DNA of 64,000 nt from Rheinheimera nanhaiensis E407-8 (GTDB taxonomy: Bacteria; Pseudomonadota; Gammaproteobacteria; Enterobacterales; Alteromonadaceae). The DNA is taken from assembly GCF_000296695.1 (NCBI RefSeq), contig NZ_BAFK01000017.1:1-64000 (forward strand), given 5' to 3'. Positions within the stretch are counted from its first letter, which is position 1. The number at the start of each line of letters is the position of its first letter. The notes beneath the pieces are model-generated. The model was not told where the DNA came from and searched no databases. It saw nothing but the letters and a program-made list of their open reading frames with translations. Both the position numbers and the translations under genes were made by a program. Of the stretch, positions 8,817 to 17,973 are shown piece by piece.

Positions 8817-9773
8817 TTAAGGTAAAGCGTGGCCACGCCGGCTAACGTACAGCTGATACCAATGCTCGCGGCTAAGGCTAATACCCACCGCCTCTGCGCA
8901 AGCAGCAATGCGTGCAGGCTTAGTGGTGCCAATAACCGGTTGCACGCGCCCTGGGTGTCGCATCAACCAGGCCAGCACTATGGCTTCACGGCTGCAGCTA
9001 TAGTGCTCAGCCAACTGGGCCACCAACAAGGCTGTCGCCTGATCTGTTGGCTGCGGCTGGTCACTGCTGTAACGGCCCTGCGCCAGGCTGCCCCAACTTT
9101 GTAGTTGCACACCGTGCAGCGCGCAATACTCCAGCGTGCCATAACCAAAATGATGCTGGGCACCTTGCGCCATACCGGTCAGCACGGTTTCTTCCAGCCA
9201 GTCGATGTCGGCCAGGCTCATTTGCAGCTGATTAACCAGCAGCGGCTGTGCCAGCGCTTGCTGCAAGTATTGCATTTGTGCCCAGCCCATATTGGACACG
9301 CCAAAATGCCTTACTTTGCCCTGCTGACACAGCTGCTCAAACGCCTGCGCTACTTCATCAGGCTGCATTAACGGATCGGGCCGGTGCAACAACAAAATAT
9401 CAAGATAATCCGTTTGTAAGCGACGCAGGCTTTGCTCAACACTTTGCATAATATAGGCCGCAGAAAAGTCATAACGGCCGGGCCCCTGTGCATCGGCAAA
9501 ACGGATGGCGCATTTGCTTTGAATAAACAGCTTGTCACGCTGCTGTGGTGCCTGTTTCAGATAATCACCGAACACTTGCTCGGCTTTGCCCAGGGTATAA
9601 ATGTCGGCATGGTCAAAAAAATTAATGCCGTGCTCCAGCGCGGCGTCTATGGCTGAAAACGCCTGCTGACGCTGCCCGGCTGTGGTGCTCTGGTTATCCC
9701 AGCTGCCGCCAAAACCCATACAGCCCAGCACCAGTCGGCTGATGCCGGGCAACTGTTTTGCTAATGCTAACAT
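8817..9773 (-). CDS. Aldo/keto reductase, YdhF-like
   Basis: This 318-residue cytosolic NADPH-dependent oxidoreductase has an AKR TIM barrel. The catalytic tetrad is visible: Asp and Tyr in FFDHADIYTLGKAEQVFG, Lys in FIQSKCAIR, and His in ILLLHRPDPL. The NADPH-binding end shows PVIGTTKPARIAAC. Overall it resembles E. coli YdhF. The substrate is unknown. The start is the ATG at 9773; the GTG one codon earlier is less likely. It is a single gene ending at a shared terminator. Confidence 0.9.
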   Translation of the reverse strand: MLALAKQLPGISRLVLGCMGFGGSWDNQSTTAGQRQQAFSAIDAALEHGINFFDHADIYTLGKAEQVFGDYLKQAPQQRDKLFIQSKCAIRFADAQGPGRYDFSAAYIMQSVEQSLRRLQTDYLDILLLHRPDPLMQPDEVAQAFEQLCQQGKVRHFGVSNMGWAQMQYLQQALAQPLLVNQLQMSLADIDWLEETVLTGMAQGAQHHFGYGTLEYCALHGVQLQSWGSLAQGRYSSDQPQPTDQATALLVAQLAEHYSCSREAIVLAWLMRHPGRVQPVIGTTKPARIAACAEAVGISLSREHWYQLYVSRRGHALP

Positions 9774-9869
9774 CACAATCTCTGTTGGTTAAAACAGCGC
9801 TCAGTGTAGCGAAAAAATGGCTAAACCCCTACACTATAGCCACTTTATGTTTTGGGATGAGCACAACCA

Positions 9870-10628
9870 ATGTCTGAACTGCCGCTATACCGGTTAAATA
9901 AATTTATCAGCGATACCGGCATTTGCTCGCGCCGTGAAGCCGACAAATATATCGAGCAGGGTCAGGTTAGTGTAAATGGATTAATTGCCAGCGTGGGCAC
10001 TAAAGTCAGCCGGCACGATACCGTACTGATTAACGGCAAACCGCTGCCAGATAAACCGAAACGGGTCTATCTGGCTTACCATAAGCCGGTTGGCATTACC
10101 TGCACCACAGAGCGACATATTCAGGGCAATATTATCGATGCGATTAAATATCCCCAGCGCATCTTTCCTATTGGCCGGCTGGATAAACCGTCAGAAGGCT
10201 TAATATTTCTGACCAATGATGGCGATATCGTTAATAAAATCCTGCGCGCGGGCAATGCGCACGACAAAGAATATGTGGTAACCGTGAATAAACCAATCAC
10301 AGAGCGTTTTATTCAGCAAATGAGCAAAGGCGTGCCAATATTAGACACTGTTACCCTGCCCTGTGTGGTGACGCAAAAATCGAAACAAAGCTTTAGCATC
10401 ATATTACAGCAAGGGCTAAACCGGCAGATCCGCCGCATGTGTGAATATCTGGGCTATGAGGTACAAACCTTAAAACGCACCCGCATTATGCATATCCGCC
10501 TGGCGGGGTTAAAAGCCGGCCAGTGGCGTCTGTTGGACGATATCGAAATAAAAATGCTGGAAGCGCAGTTATTGGACTCGAGTAAAACCGCCGGTTTTAC
10601 TGCCCCCGCCGATAGCTTTGAAGACTAA
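9870..10628 (+). CDS. rluF: 23S rRNA pseudouridine(2604) synthase RluF
   Basis: This is a 252-residue enzyme of the RsuA/RluB/E/F group. Residues 7-55 form an S4 RNA-binding domain (RLNKFISDTGICSRREADKY). The catalytic domain has PIGRLDKPSEGLIF with the catalytic Asp at 105, followed by RAGNAHDKEYVVTV, GVPILDTVTLPC and GLNRQIRRMCEYLGYEV. These blocks match RluF rather than RluB or RluE. It lacks the long basic C-terminal tail of the E. coli protein. It is 11 bp before the SLC13 gene and probably co-transcribed with it. Confidence 0.93.
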   Translation: MSELPLYRLNKFISDTGICSRREADKYIEQGQVSVNGLIASVGTKVSRHDTVLINGKPLPDKPKRVYLAYHKPVGITCTTERHIQGNIIDAIKYPQRIFPIGRLDKPSEGLIFLTNDGDIVNKILRAGNAHDKEYVVTVNKPITERFIQQMSKGVPILDTVTLPCVVTQKSKQSFSIILQQGLNRQIRRMCEYLGYEVQTLKRTRIMHIRLAGLKAGQWRLLDDIEIKMLEAQLLDSSKTAGFTAPADSFED

Positions 10629-10639
10629 CAGGCAGGCTA

Positions 10640-12079
10640 ATGAGCAGCATTAAATTGCCATTCTATGTAAATTTACTGGCCGGGCCGTTACTGTTTCTGG
10701 CCGTGCTATTTAGCGAGCCTCTGTTTGCCGGCATGTCGGATAACGCCTGGCTAATAACGGGGTTAACCGCCTGGATGGCCTGGTGGTGGATAACCGAGCC
10801 CGTGCCTATCCCGGTTACCGCTTTACTGCCAATAGTGTTGGTGCCGCTGCTCTCACTGGATAGCATCGGCAATGTCACCGCCCCCTACGCCCATCCGCTG
10901 ATCTTTTTGTTTCTCGGCGGCTTTATGTTGTCTATTGCTATGGAGCGTTGGAACCTACATAAACGTATCGCCTTGTGCACCATGCTGCTGGTAGGCAGTA
11001 AACCCAGTCAGCAAATTGCCGGCATTATGCTGGTCACCGCATTTTTATCCATGTGGATGTCAAACACCGCCACCGCCGTTATGATGCTGCCTATTGGCTT
11101 ATCTATTATTGCCATGCAGCAAGAGCAAGGCGTGACTGACGACAAGTTTGCCAAAGCCACCCTGCTGGCCATTGCCTATGCCGCCAGTATCGGCGGCGTT
11201 GCCACCCTGATTGGCACGCCGCCTAATGCGTTACTGGCAGCCTATCTTGAGCGTACTTATCAGATACAACTGAGCTTTAGCGACTGGATGTTATTTGGCG
11301 TGCCGCTGTCAGCCAGCCTGTTGCTGGTATGCTGGTTTTGGCTCACTCAGCTGCATTTTAAGCTCAATAGCAGCAAAGCCGTTGACACTAAAGCCTTGTA
11401 CCGGCAAAAACTGTCTGCCCTTGGCACTATGCAAAGCGCAGAGAAACTGGTGTTATTGATCTTCACTCTGGCCGCGCTTAGCTGGATGTGTCGCAGTCCA
11501 TTAAGCCGCCTGACGGGAATTGCCCTGGATGACACCTTAATTGCGATCTGTGCTGCCAGCTTGCTGTTTATTGTGCCGGTATCATTAAAAACCGGCCAGC
11601 GCATTTTACAATGGCAAGACTGCCAGCAATTACCCTGGGGCGTACTGCTGCTGTTTGGCGGCGGCCTGACCCTGGCCGGACAAATAGATAATTCTGGTTT
11701 ATCAGCCTATATCGCCGGGCAAATTGGTCAGCTGGGCCAGCTTAACTTGCTGCTGCTGATTGTACTGGTCACCACAGTCATTATCTTTTTAACCGAAATT
11801 ACCAGTAACACAGCAACCGCAGCGGCGTTCTTGCCACTGTTGGGGCCTGTCGCCGTATCGCTGAATGCACCTGCGGCTATGCTGGTGATCCCGGCGGCAG
11901 TGGCAGCCAGCTGCGCCTTTATGATGCCGGTGGCCACACCACCCAATGCAATTGTATTTGCCTCAGGCAAGCTGAAAATTATCGATATGGTAAAGGCCGG
12001 TCTGGTGCTTAATCTGGCAGGTATAGGCCTGATCACGCTGGCGGTGTGGTTTTTAGCCCAGCGCATTTTTACGTTTTAA
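10640..12079 (+). CDS. SLC13/DASS family sodium-coupled anion symporter
   Basis: This 479-residue inner-membrane carrier has about 11-12 hydrophobic segments. The DASS signatures are present twice. WMSNTATAVMMLPIG is followed by IGTPPNALLAAYLE in the first half. TEITSNTATAAAFLPLL with VATPPNAIVFASG fills the second half; these SNT motifs bind sodium and the substrate carboxylate in the family. Likely substrates are C4-dicarboxylates, citrate or sulfate, and sequence alone does not choose among them. It is the second gene after rluF. Confidence 0.88.
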   Translation: MSSIKLPFYVNLLAGPLLFLAVLFSEPLFAGMSDNAWLITGLTAWMAWWWITEPVPIPVTALLPIVLVPLLSLDSIGNVTAPYAHPLIFLFLGGFMLSIAMERWNLHKRIALCTMLLVGSKPSQQIAGIMLVTAFLSMWMSNTATAVMMLPIGLSIIAMQQEQGVTDDKFAKATLLAIAYAASIGGVATLIGTPPNALLAAYLERTYQIQLSFSDWMLFGVPLSASLLLVCWFWLTQLHFKLNSSKAVDTKALYRQKLSALGTMQSAEKLVLLIFTLAALSWMCRSPLSRLTGIALDDTLIAICAASLLFIVPVSLKTGQRILQWQDCQQLPWGVLLLFGGGLTLAGQIDNSGLSAYIAGQIGQLGQLNLLLLIVLVTTVIIFLTEITSNTATAAAFLPLLGPVAVSLNAPAAMLVIPAAVAASCAFMMPVATPPNAIVFASGKLKIIDMVKAGLVLNLAGIGLITLAVWFLAQRIFTF

Positions 12080-12120
12080 TGCTAATTTTCACGCTGTAAC
12101 GCGATGGACAAGCTGTTGAA

Positions 12121-12158
12121 AAACAAAAACGCAGCCATCAGGCTGCGTTTTTGTTTGT
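12121..12158. terminator. Terminator shared by the SLC13 gene and the tRNA cluster
   Basis: AAACAAAAACGCAGCC, a four-base loop region and GGCTGCGTTTTTGTTT form a long hairpin with A and T flanks. It lies between two converging transcription units. Confidence 0.85.
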
Positions 12159-12159
12159 T

Positions 12160-12235
12160 TGGAGCGAGTAACGAGGTTCGAACTCGTGACCTCGACCTTG
12201 GCAAGGTCGCGCTCTACCAGCTGAGCTATACTCGC
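12160..12235 (-). tRNA. tRNA-Gly (anticodon GCC), copy 2
   Basis: This is a 76-nt gene including an encoded CCA end. The anticodon loop CTTGCCAA gives GCC. The D arm (AGCTCAGCTGGTAGAGC) and T arm (GAGTTCGAACTC) are complete. It is the last of four tRNA genes read leftward and is identical in body to the copy at 12486-12561. Confidence 0.97.
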
Positions 12236-12256
12236 ATAAATCTGGTTAGTGTCTAA

Positions 12257-12343
12257 TGGTGCCCGGGGCCGGACTTGAACCGGCACGGGGTTTCCCCCGA
12301 GGGATTTTAAATCCCTTGTGTCTACCGATTTCACCACCCGGGC
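12257..12343 (-). tRNA. tRNA-Leu (anticodon TAA)
   Basis: This is an 87-nt class II tRNA with a long variable arm and encoded ACCA end. The anticodon loop TTTAAAA gives TAA. It closely resembles E. coli leuZ. The order gly-cys-leu next to pgsA-uvrC is conserved with enterics. Confidence 0.97.
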
Positions 12344-12381
12344 AGACAACTTTTCTGTGTAGCAACGTTTTAGCTATGTTA

Positions 12382-12455
12382 TGGAGGCGGGTCCCGGAGT
12401 CGAACCGAGGTGGACGGATTTGCAATCCGCTGCATGGCCACTCTGCCAACCCGCC
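12382..12455 (-). tRNA. tRNA-Cys (anticodon GCA)
   Basis: This is a 74-nt gene beginning GGCGGGTTGGCAGAG, with loop TTGCAAA giving GCA, T arm GGTTCGACTCC and an encoded TCCA end. Confidence 0.97.
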
Positions 12456-12485
12456 AAACAAGCAATTTATACTCTTTGTAAGAGT

Positions 12486-12561
12486 TGGAGCGAGTAACGA
12501 GGTTCGAACTCGTGACCTCGACCTTGGCAAGGTCGCGCTCTACCAGCTGAGCTATACTCGC
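12486..12561 (-). tRNA. tRNA-Gly (anticodon GCC), copy 1
   Basis: This is a 76-nt gene with encoded CCA, the first of the leftward gly-cys-leu-gly cluster. It lies downstream of pgsA and has the same sequence as the copy at 12160-12235. Confidence 0.97.
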
Positions 12562-12696
12562 ATGCTTTTGGCCATCTGCCTTAACACGAGACGCATTCTA
12601 CTGTTTTAATTGTGTCAGTCAATAATAAATTTTTTCTTTTACAACTGACTGATTAAAATTTGACTGCATTGGTTTAATTAGCAGCAAAAACAGCGA

Positions 12697-13251
12697 TTAA
12701 TGCACCAGATCGCGCCAGGCAGCCTTTAAATACACCGCCATAGACCACACCGTTAATACCGTAGCGACATAAAGCAGCAGCATACCGGCCGGCGTAAACC
12801 AACTGACCAGCCAGTGCTCTGGCCGCCAGATCAAACCAATTAATGCCAGCATTTGGGCAATGGTTTTATACTTGCCCAGATTGGACACAGCGACATTGGC
12901 CCGTTTACCCAATTCAGCCATCCATTCGCGTAGCGCTGAAATAACAATCTCCCGGCTAATCATAATAATGGCCGGTACCGTTACCCATAACGACAGGCTA
13001 TCGACAGCAATCAGTACCAGCGCCACAGCCACCATCACTTTATCGGCGACCGGATCTAAAAAGGCACCAAAAGGCGTAGATTGCTGTAACCGCCGGGCCA
13101 GGTAACCGTCCAGCGCATCGGTAATAGCGGCTAAGCAAAACACAAAAGCAGCCCAAAAACGGGCATGTTCAATACCAGAATAAAAACAAAGAATAAAAAC
13201 CGGAATTAAGCACAGGCGAAACAGGGTTAACAGATTGGGGATATTCCACAT
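12697..13251 (-). CDS. pgsA: CDP-diacylglycerol--glycerol-3-phosphate 3-phosphatidyltransferase
   Basis: This 184-residue inner-membrane enzyme makes phosphatidylglycerol phosphate, the first committed step to phosphatidylglycerol and cardiolipin. The CDP-alcohol phosphotransferase motif DGx2ARx8Gx3Dx3D is intact: D48, G49, A52, R53, G62, D66 and D70, in DGYLARRL and GAFLDPVAD. The hydrophobic segments fit 5-6 membrane helices. It lies between uvrC upstream and the tRNA cluster downstream, the same order as in E. coli. Confidence 0.97.
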   Translation of the reverse strand: MWNIPNLLTLFRLCLIPVFILCFYSGIEHARFWAAFVFCLAAITDALDGYLARRLQQSTPFGAFLDPVADKVMVAVALVLIAVDSLSLWVTVPAIIMISREIVISALREWMAELGKRANVAVSNLGKYKTIAQMLALIGLIWRPEHWLVSWFTPAGMLLLYVATVLTVWSMAVYLKAAWRDLVH

Positions 13252-13284
13252 CTTAGAATTCTCTACAGCATCTATGCCGCTATG

Positions 13285-15102
13285 CTACTTGTTATGACAG
13301 GCTTGGTAAATCTTTTCTGCCTGCGCCTTGGATATACCGGGTACCGAGCTTAATTCGGCCACAGAAGCCCGCATTACGCCTTGCAAACCACCTAAATATT
13401 GCAACAATGCCTGCCGGCGTTTCTCGCCAATACCTTTTACTTGCTGCAGCGGGCTTTGTAACATGGCCTTCCCCCTTTTACTACGATGCCCGGTAATAGC
13501 AAAGCGGTGCGCTTCATCTCGAATCTGTTGAATTAAATGCAGTGCCGGCGCATCATCGGCCAGGTTAATACTGCGCCCGGAGTGTGCCAGTATCAGTGTC
13601 TCCAACCCTGGCTTACGGCTGGGGCCTTTCGCCACCCCAACCAACAGCGGCATTTTCTCGTGCGGCCAGCTGCTAAAAAAGTCAGTCGCCACGCCCAGCT
13701 GCCCTTTACCACCGTCAATAAAAATGACGTCAGGTATCGTTTCCAGCTCTTGCAGCTTGCCGTAACGTTTCTCCAGCGCAAAACGCATAGCGCCATAGTC
13801 ATCACCAGCAGTAACACCGGTGACATTATAACGCCGGTACTGCGCCTTATTTGGCCCCTGACCGTCGAATACCACACAAGATGCGATAGTCGCCTGCCCC
13901 ATGGTATGGCTGATATCAAAACATTCCATTCGCGTGATGGGCATCGCCAATTGCAGCAGCTGTTGCAATTGCTGATATCGCAGCGTCATTTTTTCACTCA
14001 GTGACTGTTTAGTATCGCAGGACAACTGGGCGTTCTTCTGCGCCAGGCTTAAATACTGCGCTTTTTCACCGCGCTGGGCATAGGTTAATTTCACCTTACG
14101 CCCGGCCACTTCACTGATTGCCTGCTCTACCTCAGCGTGCTCGGCCAGCTTTTTGCCAATGATAATGTCCCGCGGCGTCTGCTGTGCACCATAGCCATCC
14201 AGGTAAAACTGCAACAAAAACGCGGTAAGAATTTCATCTTCACTGGTGTCGCTGGGCACCTTAGGAAAATAAGCCTTACTGCCCAGCACCTTTTGCTCAC
14301 GGACAAACAGCACATGCACTGCAGCAACTCCGTGCGAATAGGCAAAGCCTATCACGTCCATCTCGTCGTGCTCGCCACTGACGCTTTGCTGCTCCTGCAC
14401 TTTTCTAAGCGCAATGATTTTATCGCGTAGCTGGGCGGCGTGTTCAAACTGCAACTGCTCGCTGGCAGCGCTCATCTGCTGCACCAAATCATCAATAACC
14501 TGCTGGTCCTTACCTTGTAAGAACAAGCTGGCCAGCTTTACCTGCTGCTGATAATCCTCATCAGATATTTTGCCAACACAGGGTGCAGAGCACAGTTTGA
14601 GCTGATATTGCAGACAAGGCCGGGTACGCGCGCGGTAAAAACCGTCTTCGCACTGGCGGATAGGAAATATTTTCTGCAGCGTTTTCAGGCTTTGCCATAC
14701 TGCGCTGGCGTTAGGATAAGGGCCAAAATACTGGCCTGCTGTTTTACGTGGCCCGCGATGAGAGCTAATGCGCGGGTGTTTATGGTCACTGATCAAAATA
14801 TAGGGATAAGATTTATCATCCCGCAGCAGCACGTTATAGCGCGGCATAAATTGTTTGATCAGGTTATTTTCCAGGATCAGCGCTTCGGTTTCGCTGTGTG
14901 TCAGAGTGAACTCGATGTGCGCTATCTGGCTGACCAGAGAGCGGGTCTTCACACTGTCGACCTGAACACGGAAATAACTGCTTAGCCTGGCGCGTAAATC
15001 TTTGGCTTTACCGACATAAATAACCTGCTGGCCGGTGTTTAACATACGATAAACACCGGGTTGTCGTGGTACTTTGGCTAAAAAGGCTTTGGCGTCAAAC
15101 AT
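13285..15102 (-). CDS. uvrC: Excinuclease ABC subunit C
   Basis: This 605-residue dual-incision nuclease acts in nucleotide excision repair. The N-terminal GIY-YIG nuclease has GVYRM and VIYVGKAKDLRARLSSYF (about 17-46). A UVR domain lies near residues 200-235, and the cysteine cluster PCLQYQLKLCSAPCVG precedes it. The C-terminal RNase H-like nuclease includes ECFDISHTMG and VIFIDGGKGQLG, followed by tandem helix-hairpin-helix motifs (VKGIGEKRRQALL, VPGISKAQAEKI). The start overlaps the last base of uvrY, so the pair is co-translated, as in many gammaproteobacteria. Confidence 0.98.
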   Translation of the reverse strand: MFDAKAFLAKVPRQPGVYRMLNTGQQVIYVGKAKDLRARLSSYFRVQVDSVKTRSLVSQIAHIEFTLTHSETEALILENNLIKQFMPRYNVLLRDDKSYPYILISDHKHPRISSHRGPRKTAGQYFGPYPNASAVWQSLKTLQKIFPIRQCEDGFYRARTRPCLQYQLKLCSAPCVGKISDEDYQQQVKLASLFLQGKDQQVIDDLVQQMSAASEQLQFEHAAQLRDKIIALRKVQEQQSVSGEHDEMDVIGFAYSHGVAAVHVLFVREQKVLGSKAYFPKVPSDTSEDEILTAFLLQFYLDGYGAQQTPRDIIIGKKLAEHAEVEQAISEVAGRKVKLTYAQRGEKAQYLSLAQKNAQLSCDTKQSLSEKMTLRYQQLQQLLQLAMPITRMECFDISHTMGQATIASCVVFDGQGPNKAQYRRYNVTGVTAGDDYGAMRFALEKRYGKLQELETIPDVIFIDGGKGQLGVATDFFSSWPHEKMPLLVGVAKGPSRKPGLETLILAHSGRSINLADDAPALHLIQQIRDEAHRFAITGHRSKRGKAMLQSPLQQVKGIGEKRRQALLQYLGGLQGVMRASVAELSSVPGISKAQAEKIYQACHNK

Positions 15103-15746
15103 CAGGCTTTAGCGATGTCGATCATTCCGTGGCGCAGGGCAAGGTGCGTCAGTTCAACATCCCCACTGATGGCCAGCTTTTCAAACATGCGATAGCGATA
15201 AGAATTTACCGTTTTGGCGCTGACATTAAGCTGCTCAGCGATGTCGGTCACTTTTTGTCCCTGGGTGATCATCATCATGATCTGTAATTCACGATCAGAT
15301 AAGTCATCAAACGGGTTAGCACTGTGGTTATTCACTTTATTCAGTGCCATTTTCTGTGCAACTTCATCAGAGATATGCCGCACGCCGGAGTACACCTTAC
15401 GGATAGCCGCCACCATTTCACGCGGGGGGGAATTTTTTGAAATAAAACCCGCCGCGCCCAGTTGCATTACCTTAGTGGGTACCGGTTCTTCACAGGACAC
15501 TGACAGTGCCAGTACCTTGATATCCGGACAGTAATGCAAAATGCGCTTGGTTGCTGTCATACCGCCCATGCCGGGCATATTCATATCCATCAGCACGACA
15601 TCGGGTTCGTGTTGACGGCAAAATTGCAGTGCTTCTTCGCCAGAGCCAGCTTCGCCTATCACCTTGATACCGCGCTCATCCATTAGTATGCGACTGATCC
15701 CAGTTCGTACAAGCTCGTGGTCATCAACTAACAGAACGTTAATCAA
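15102..15746 (-). CDS. uvrY: Response regulator UvrY/GacA/VarA
   Basis: This 214-residue two-component regulator partners the BarA/GacS kinase and acts on Csr small RNAs. The receiver domain has the acidic pocket DD at 8-9, phospho-acceptor Asp54 in VLMDMNMPGMGG, and Lys in ISKNSPPREM. The C-terminal LuxR-type helix-turn-helix is LSDRELQIMMMITQG with VTDIAEQLNVSAKTVNSYR. It is followed directly by uvrC. The kinase gene is not in the window. Confidence 0.96.
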   Translation of the reverse strand: MINVLLVDDHELVRTGISRILMDERGIKVIGEAGSGEEALQFCRQHEPDVVLMDMNMPGMGGMTATKRILHYCPDIKVLALSVSCEEPVPTKVMQLGAAGFISKNSPPREMVAAIRKVYSGVRHISDEVAQKMALNKVNNHSANPFDDLSDRELQIMMMITQGQKVTDIAEQLNVSAKTVNSYRYRMFEKLAISGDVELTHLALRHGMIDIAKA

Positions 15747-15956
15747 TTTCGCTTCTCCGCTTCACTGGTTTTTAGAATTATTATTGAGGTTTAGCATAGC
15801 CGAGCAACGCCACTTTTGCTAACCCTAATATGCCGATAATATCAGTTTTGACCGGTTGCTGTGCAGTGTGCCAGAAAGGTTAACATTATGAAACTAAAGT
15901 TTAGTTAACAGGCGATAAAAATAGAGGTTTTGTTGATCTTAAGGCTGGCTGTAACG
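15747..15956. other. Intergenic region upstream of uvrY
   Basis: About 210 bp between tRNA-Ser and uvrY. It must hold the uvrY promoter. I see no ORF, hairpin terminator or clear operator in it. Confidence 0.4.
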
Positions 15957-16047
15957 TGGCGGAGGGAGAGAGATTCGAACTCTCGGTGGGCTATTAACCC
16001 ACGCCGGTTTTCAAGACCGGTGCATTAAACCGCTCTGCCATCCCTCC
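15957..16047 (-). tRNA. tRNA-Ser (anticodon TGA), copy 2
   Basis: This is a 91-nt class II tRNA with encoded GCCA end. The loop CTTGAAAA gives TGA, the variable arm is long, and the T arm is GAGTTCGAATCTC. It is identical to the copy at 16229-16319. Confidence 0.97.
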
Positions 16048-16203
16048 GCGTTACAGGGCGCATATTAAAAACAGCCTGCGGCTTTGTAAAGGGCTTTTTT
16101 GTCAATTTTAACCGTTTGCCTAGTAAATCAACAACAAAGCCAGTATTTAAACAAATTTAACCCGGCAACCCCCTGGCTGCCTGACCCATTTCGCTAAAAA
16201 CAA

Positions 16204-16227
16204 AAAACCACCGCTAGGGTGGTTTTA
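16204..16227 (-). terminator. Terminator between the two tRNA-Ser genes
   Basis: On the minus strand AACCACC, loop CTAGC, GGTGGTT and a T run form a hairpin just downstream of the first tRNA-Ser. The second copy therefore probably has its own promoter. Confidence 0.75.
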
Positions 16228-16228
16228 A

Positions 16229-16319
16229 TGGCGGAGGGAGAGAGATTCGAACTCTCGGTGGGCTATTAACCCACGCCGGTTTTCAAGACCGGTGCATTAA
16301 ACCGCTCTGCCATCCCTCC
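16229..16319 (-). tRNA. tRNA-Ser (anticodon TGA), copy 1
   Basis: This is a 91-nt gene with encoded CCA and the same sequence as 15957-16047. It starts the leftward pair and is followed by its own hairpin terminator. Confidence 0.97.
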
Positions 16320-16481
16320 GGCGACGCGTATATTAATCAGTTAACCTGATAAAAGAAAGCATTTAATTAAAAAAAATGTCAGGACAATGAAAATATGGCG
16401 CCAGGTACTGGTCTGAACGGAACTTCCTGCGTATTATGCTGCCAAAGCAATCAATAAACCTATGTATCAGGAGAACATAAC

Positions 16482-17150
16482 ATGTCATACAGAGATACAA
16501 CTACCCTCAGTACCGCCGGACGCAGTATTGAAGTAAACAAAGTACTGCGTAACACCTATTTTCTGCTGGCAATGACACTGACATTCAGTGCCGTAGCTGC
16601 AGGTATTGCCATGGCGATGAATATGTCACCTGTGATGTCACTGGTGTTTTTCGTTGCGGGCTTCATCACCCTGTTTATCGTTAACAAAAAGGCCGACAGC
16701 GCCAGCGGTATCTTTTGGGTATTCGCCTTTACCGGCCTGATGGGGGCCTCCCTTGGCCCTATGCTGAACCACTACGCTAGCCTGGCCAATGGTCCGGCGC
16801 TCATTATGCAAGCACTTGGCGGTACAGCATTGATTTTCTTCAGCTTGTCAGCTTATGCCTTAACCACCCGCAAAGACTTCTCTTTTATGGGCGGTTTTTT
16901 AATGGTTGGCTTAATTGTGGTGTTGGTTGCAGCACTGGCGAATATCTTTTTAGCTATTCCAGCCCTGAGCCTGACCATCAGTGCCGTAATTATTTTGCTG
17001 ATGTCGGCGCTTATCCTGTTTGATACCAGTCGTATTATCCACGGCGGTGAGACAAACTACATTCGCGCCACGGTAGGCTTGTACCTGAATGTGTTTAACA
17101 TTTTCGTTAACCTGCTGCAGTTATTGGGCGTGTTTGGCGGTGATGACTAA
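16482..17150 (+). CDS. yccA: Bax inhibitor-1/YccA family membrane protein
   Basis: This 222-residue inner-membrane protein has seven hydrophobic segments and the BI-1 family end ILFDTSRIIHGGETNYIRATVGLYLN. E. coli YccA modulates the FtsH protease. The start ATG is preceded by AGGAG about 8 bases upstream. The tus genes follow after a terminator. A yccA-tusE neighbourhood is also found in enterics. Confidence 0.93.
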   Translation: MSYRDTTTLSTAGRSIEVNKVLRNTYFLLAMTLTFSAVAAGIAMAMNMSPVMSLVFFVAGFITLFIVNKKADSASGIFWVFAFTGLMGASLGPMLNHYASLANGPALIMQALGGTALIFFSLSAYALTTRKDFSFMGGFLMVGLIVVLVAALANIFLAIPALSLTISAVIILLMSALILFDTSRIIHGGETNYIRATVGLYLNVFNIFVNLLQLLGVFGGDD

Positions 17151-17185
17151 GCGCCAGGCTTTGCCTTAACAGCGATATTCGCTAA

Positions 17186-17213
17186 AATGCCCCGCTCGCC
17201 GGGGCATTTTTTA
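17186..17213 (+). terminator. Terminator after yccA
   Basis: ATGCCCC, a seven-base loop and GGGGCAT followed by a T run, placed 35-60 bases after the yccA stop. Confidence 0.8.
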
Positions 17214-17254
17214 TTGCGGGCTCATATTCAAGGCTTTTAATCCAGGACAACAGC

Positions 17255-17617
17255 ATGGCACGACTTGGCCTATTGATAACTTCAGATTGCTTTGCCAGCC
17301 AGACACTGAGCAGTGTGCTGTGTTTTGCCAAAGCCGCGCTGGCACAGGGCCATCAGCTTGATCATGTATTTTTATATCAGGATGCCGTTTACGCAGTCGC
17401 TGCAGAGCAAGACTTGCCGGCTGACGAGCCCGATGTCAGCGCTGAGCTGTGCCAGTTTTGTCAGCAGCAGCAAATAGACTTACTGTTTTGTGTTACTGCT
17501 GCCGAAAAGCGCGGCGTTATAAGCCCAAGCCGCCCGGCTAAAGCGGGCTATATCGCGGCCGGCCTGGCCGAGTTTGCCATGCGCCAGGCCAATATTGATA
17601 AATTGGTGCAATTTTAA
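17255..17617 (+). CDS. tusD: Sulfurtransferase complex subunit TusD
   Basis: This 120-residue DsrE-like subunit of TusBCD takes persulfide from TusA on the way to 2-thiolation of tRNA wobble uridine by MnmA. The catalytic Cys is at position 79 in LLFCVTAAEKRGV, matching E. coli TusD Cys78. The final VQF ending is also conserved. Its stop overlaps the tusC start, so the genes are translationally coupled. Confidence 0.93.
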   Translation: MARLGLLITSDCFASQTLSSVLCFAKAALAQGHQLDHVFLYQDAVYAVAAEQDLPADEPDVSAELCQFCQQQQIDLLFCVTAAEKRGVISPSRPAKAGYIAAGLAEFAMRQANIDKLVQF

Positions 17618-17973
17618 TGGCGAATATTTTACTGCTACAACACCATAGCCCTTTTAGCAGCAGCCATGGCCGCGAAGCACTGGATCTGGCGTTGGCACTG
17701 GCGGCGGTTGAGCATAATGTCAGCATCTTGTTTAGCGGAGATGCGGTATATCAGCTGCTGCCAACAGCCACTCATGCCGACTTTAAGCTAAAAGCGTATC
17801 CGCGCAGTTTTGCCTTATTTGAGCTGTATGATATTCATCAGGTGTATGTGTGCCAGCCATCGCTACAGCAACGTGGCATTAGCGTTGACCAGTTAAGTCT
17901 TGCTGTTACAGCACTGGCGCCAGTGGCGCAAGCGGCGCTGATGGCAGAGCAACATCAGGTAATTGGTAGCTAA
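17617..17973 (+). CDS. tusC: Sulfurtransferase complex subunit TusC
   Basis: This 118-residue structural DsrF-like subunit of the TusBCD heterohexamer contains HGREALDLALALAAVEHNVSILF (residues about 18-40) and a FKLYP-like KLKAYPRSFALFELYDI segment typical of TusC. It overlaps tusD and tusB by one base on each side. Confidence 0.92.
   Translation: MANILLLQHHSPFSSSHGREALDLALALAAVEHNVSILFSGDAVYQLLPTATHADFKLKAYPRSFALFELYDIHQVYVCQPSLQQRGISVDQLSLAVTALAPVAQAALMAEQHQVIGS

Noticed and set aside
12089-12609. Open frames of 86-117 codons across the tRNA cluster
   Set aside because: They are translations of tRNA sequence, with no RBS, and overlap four well-formed tRNA genes.
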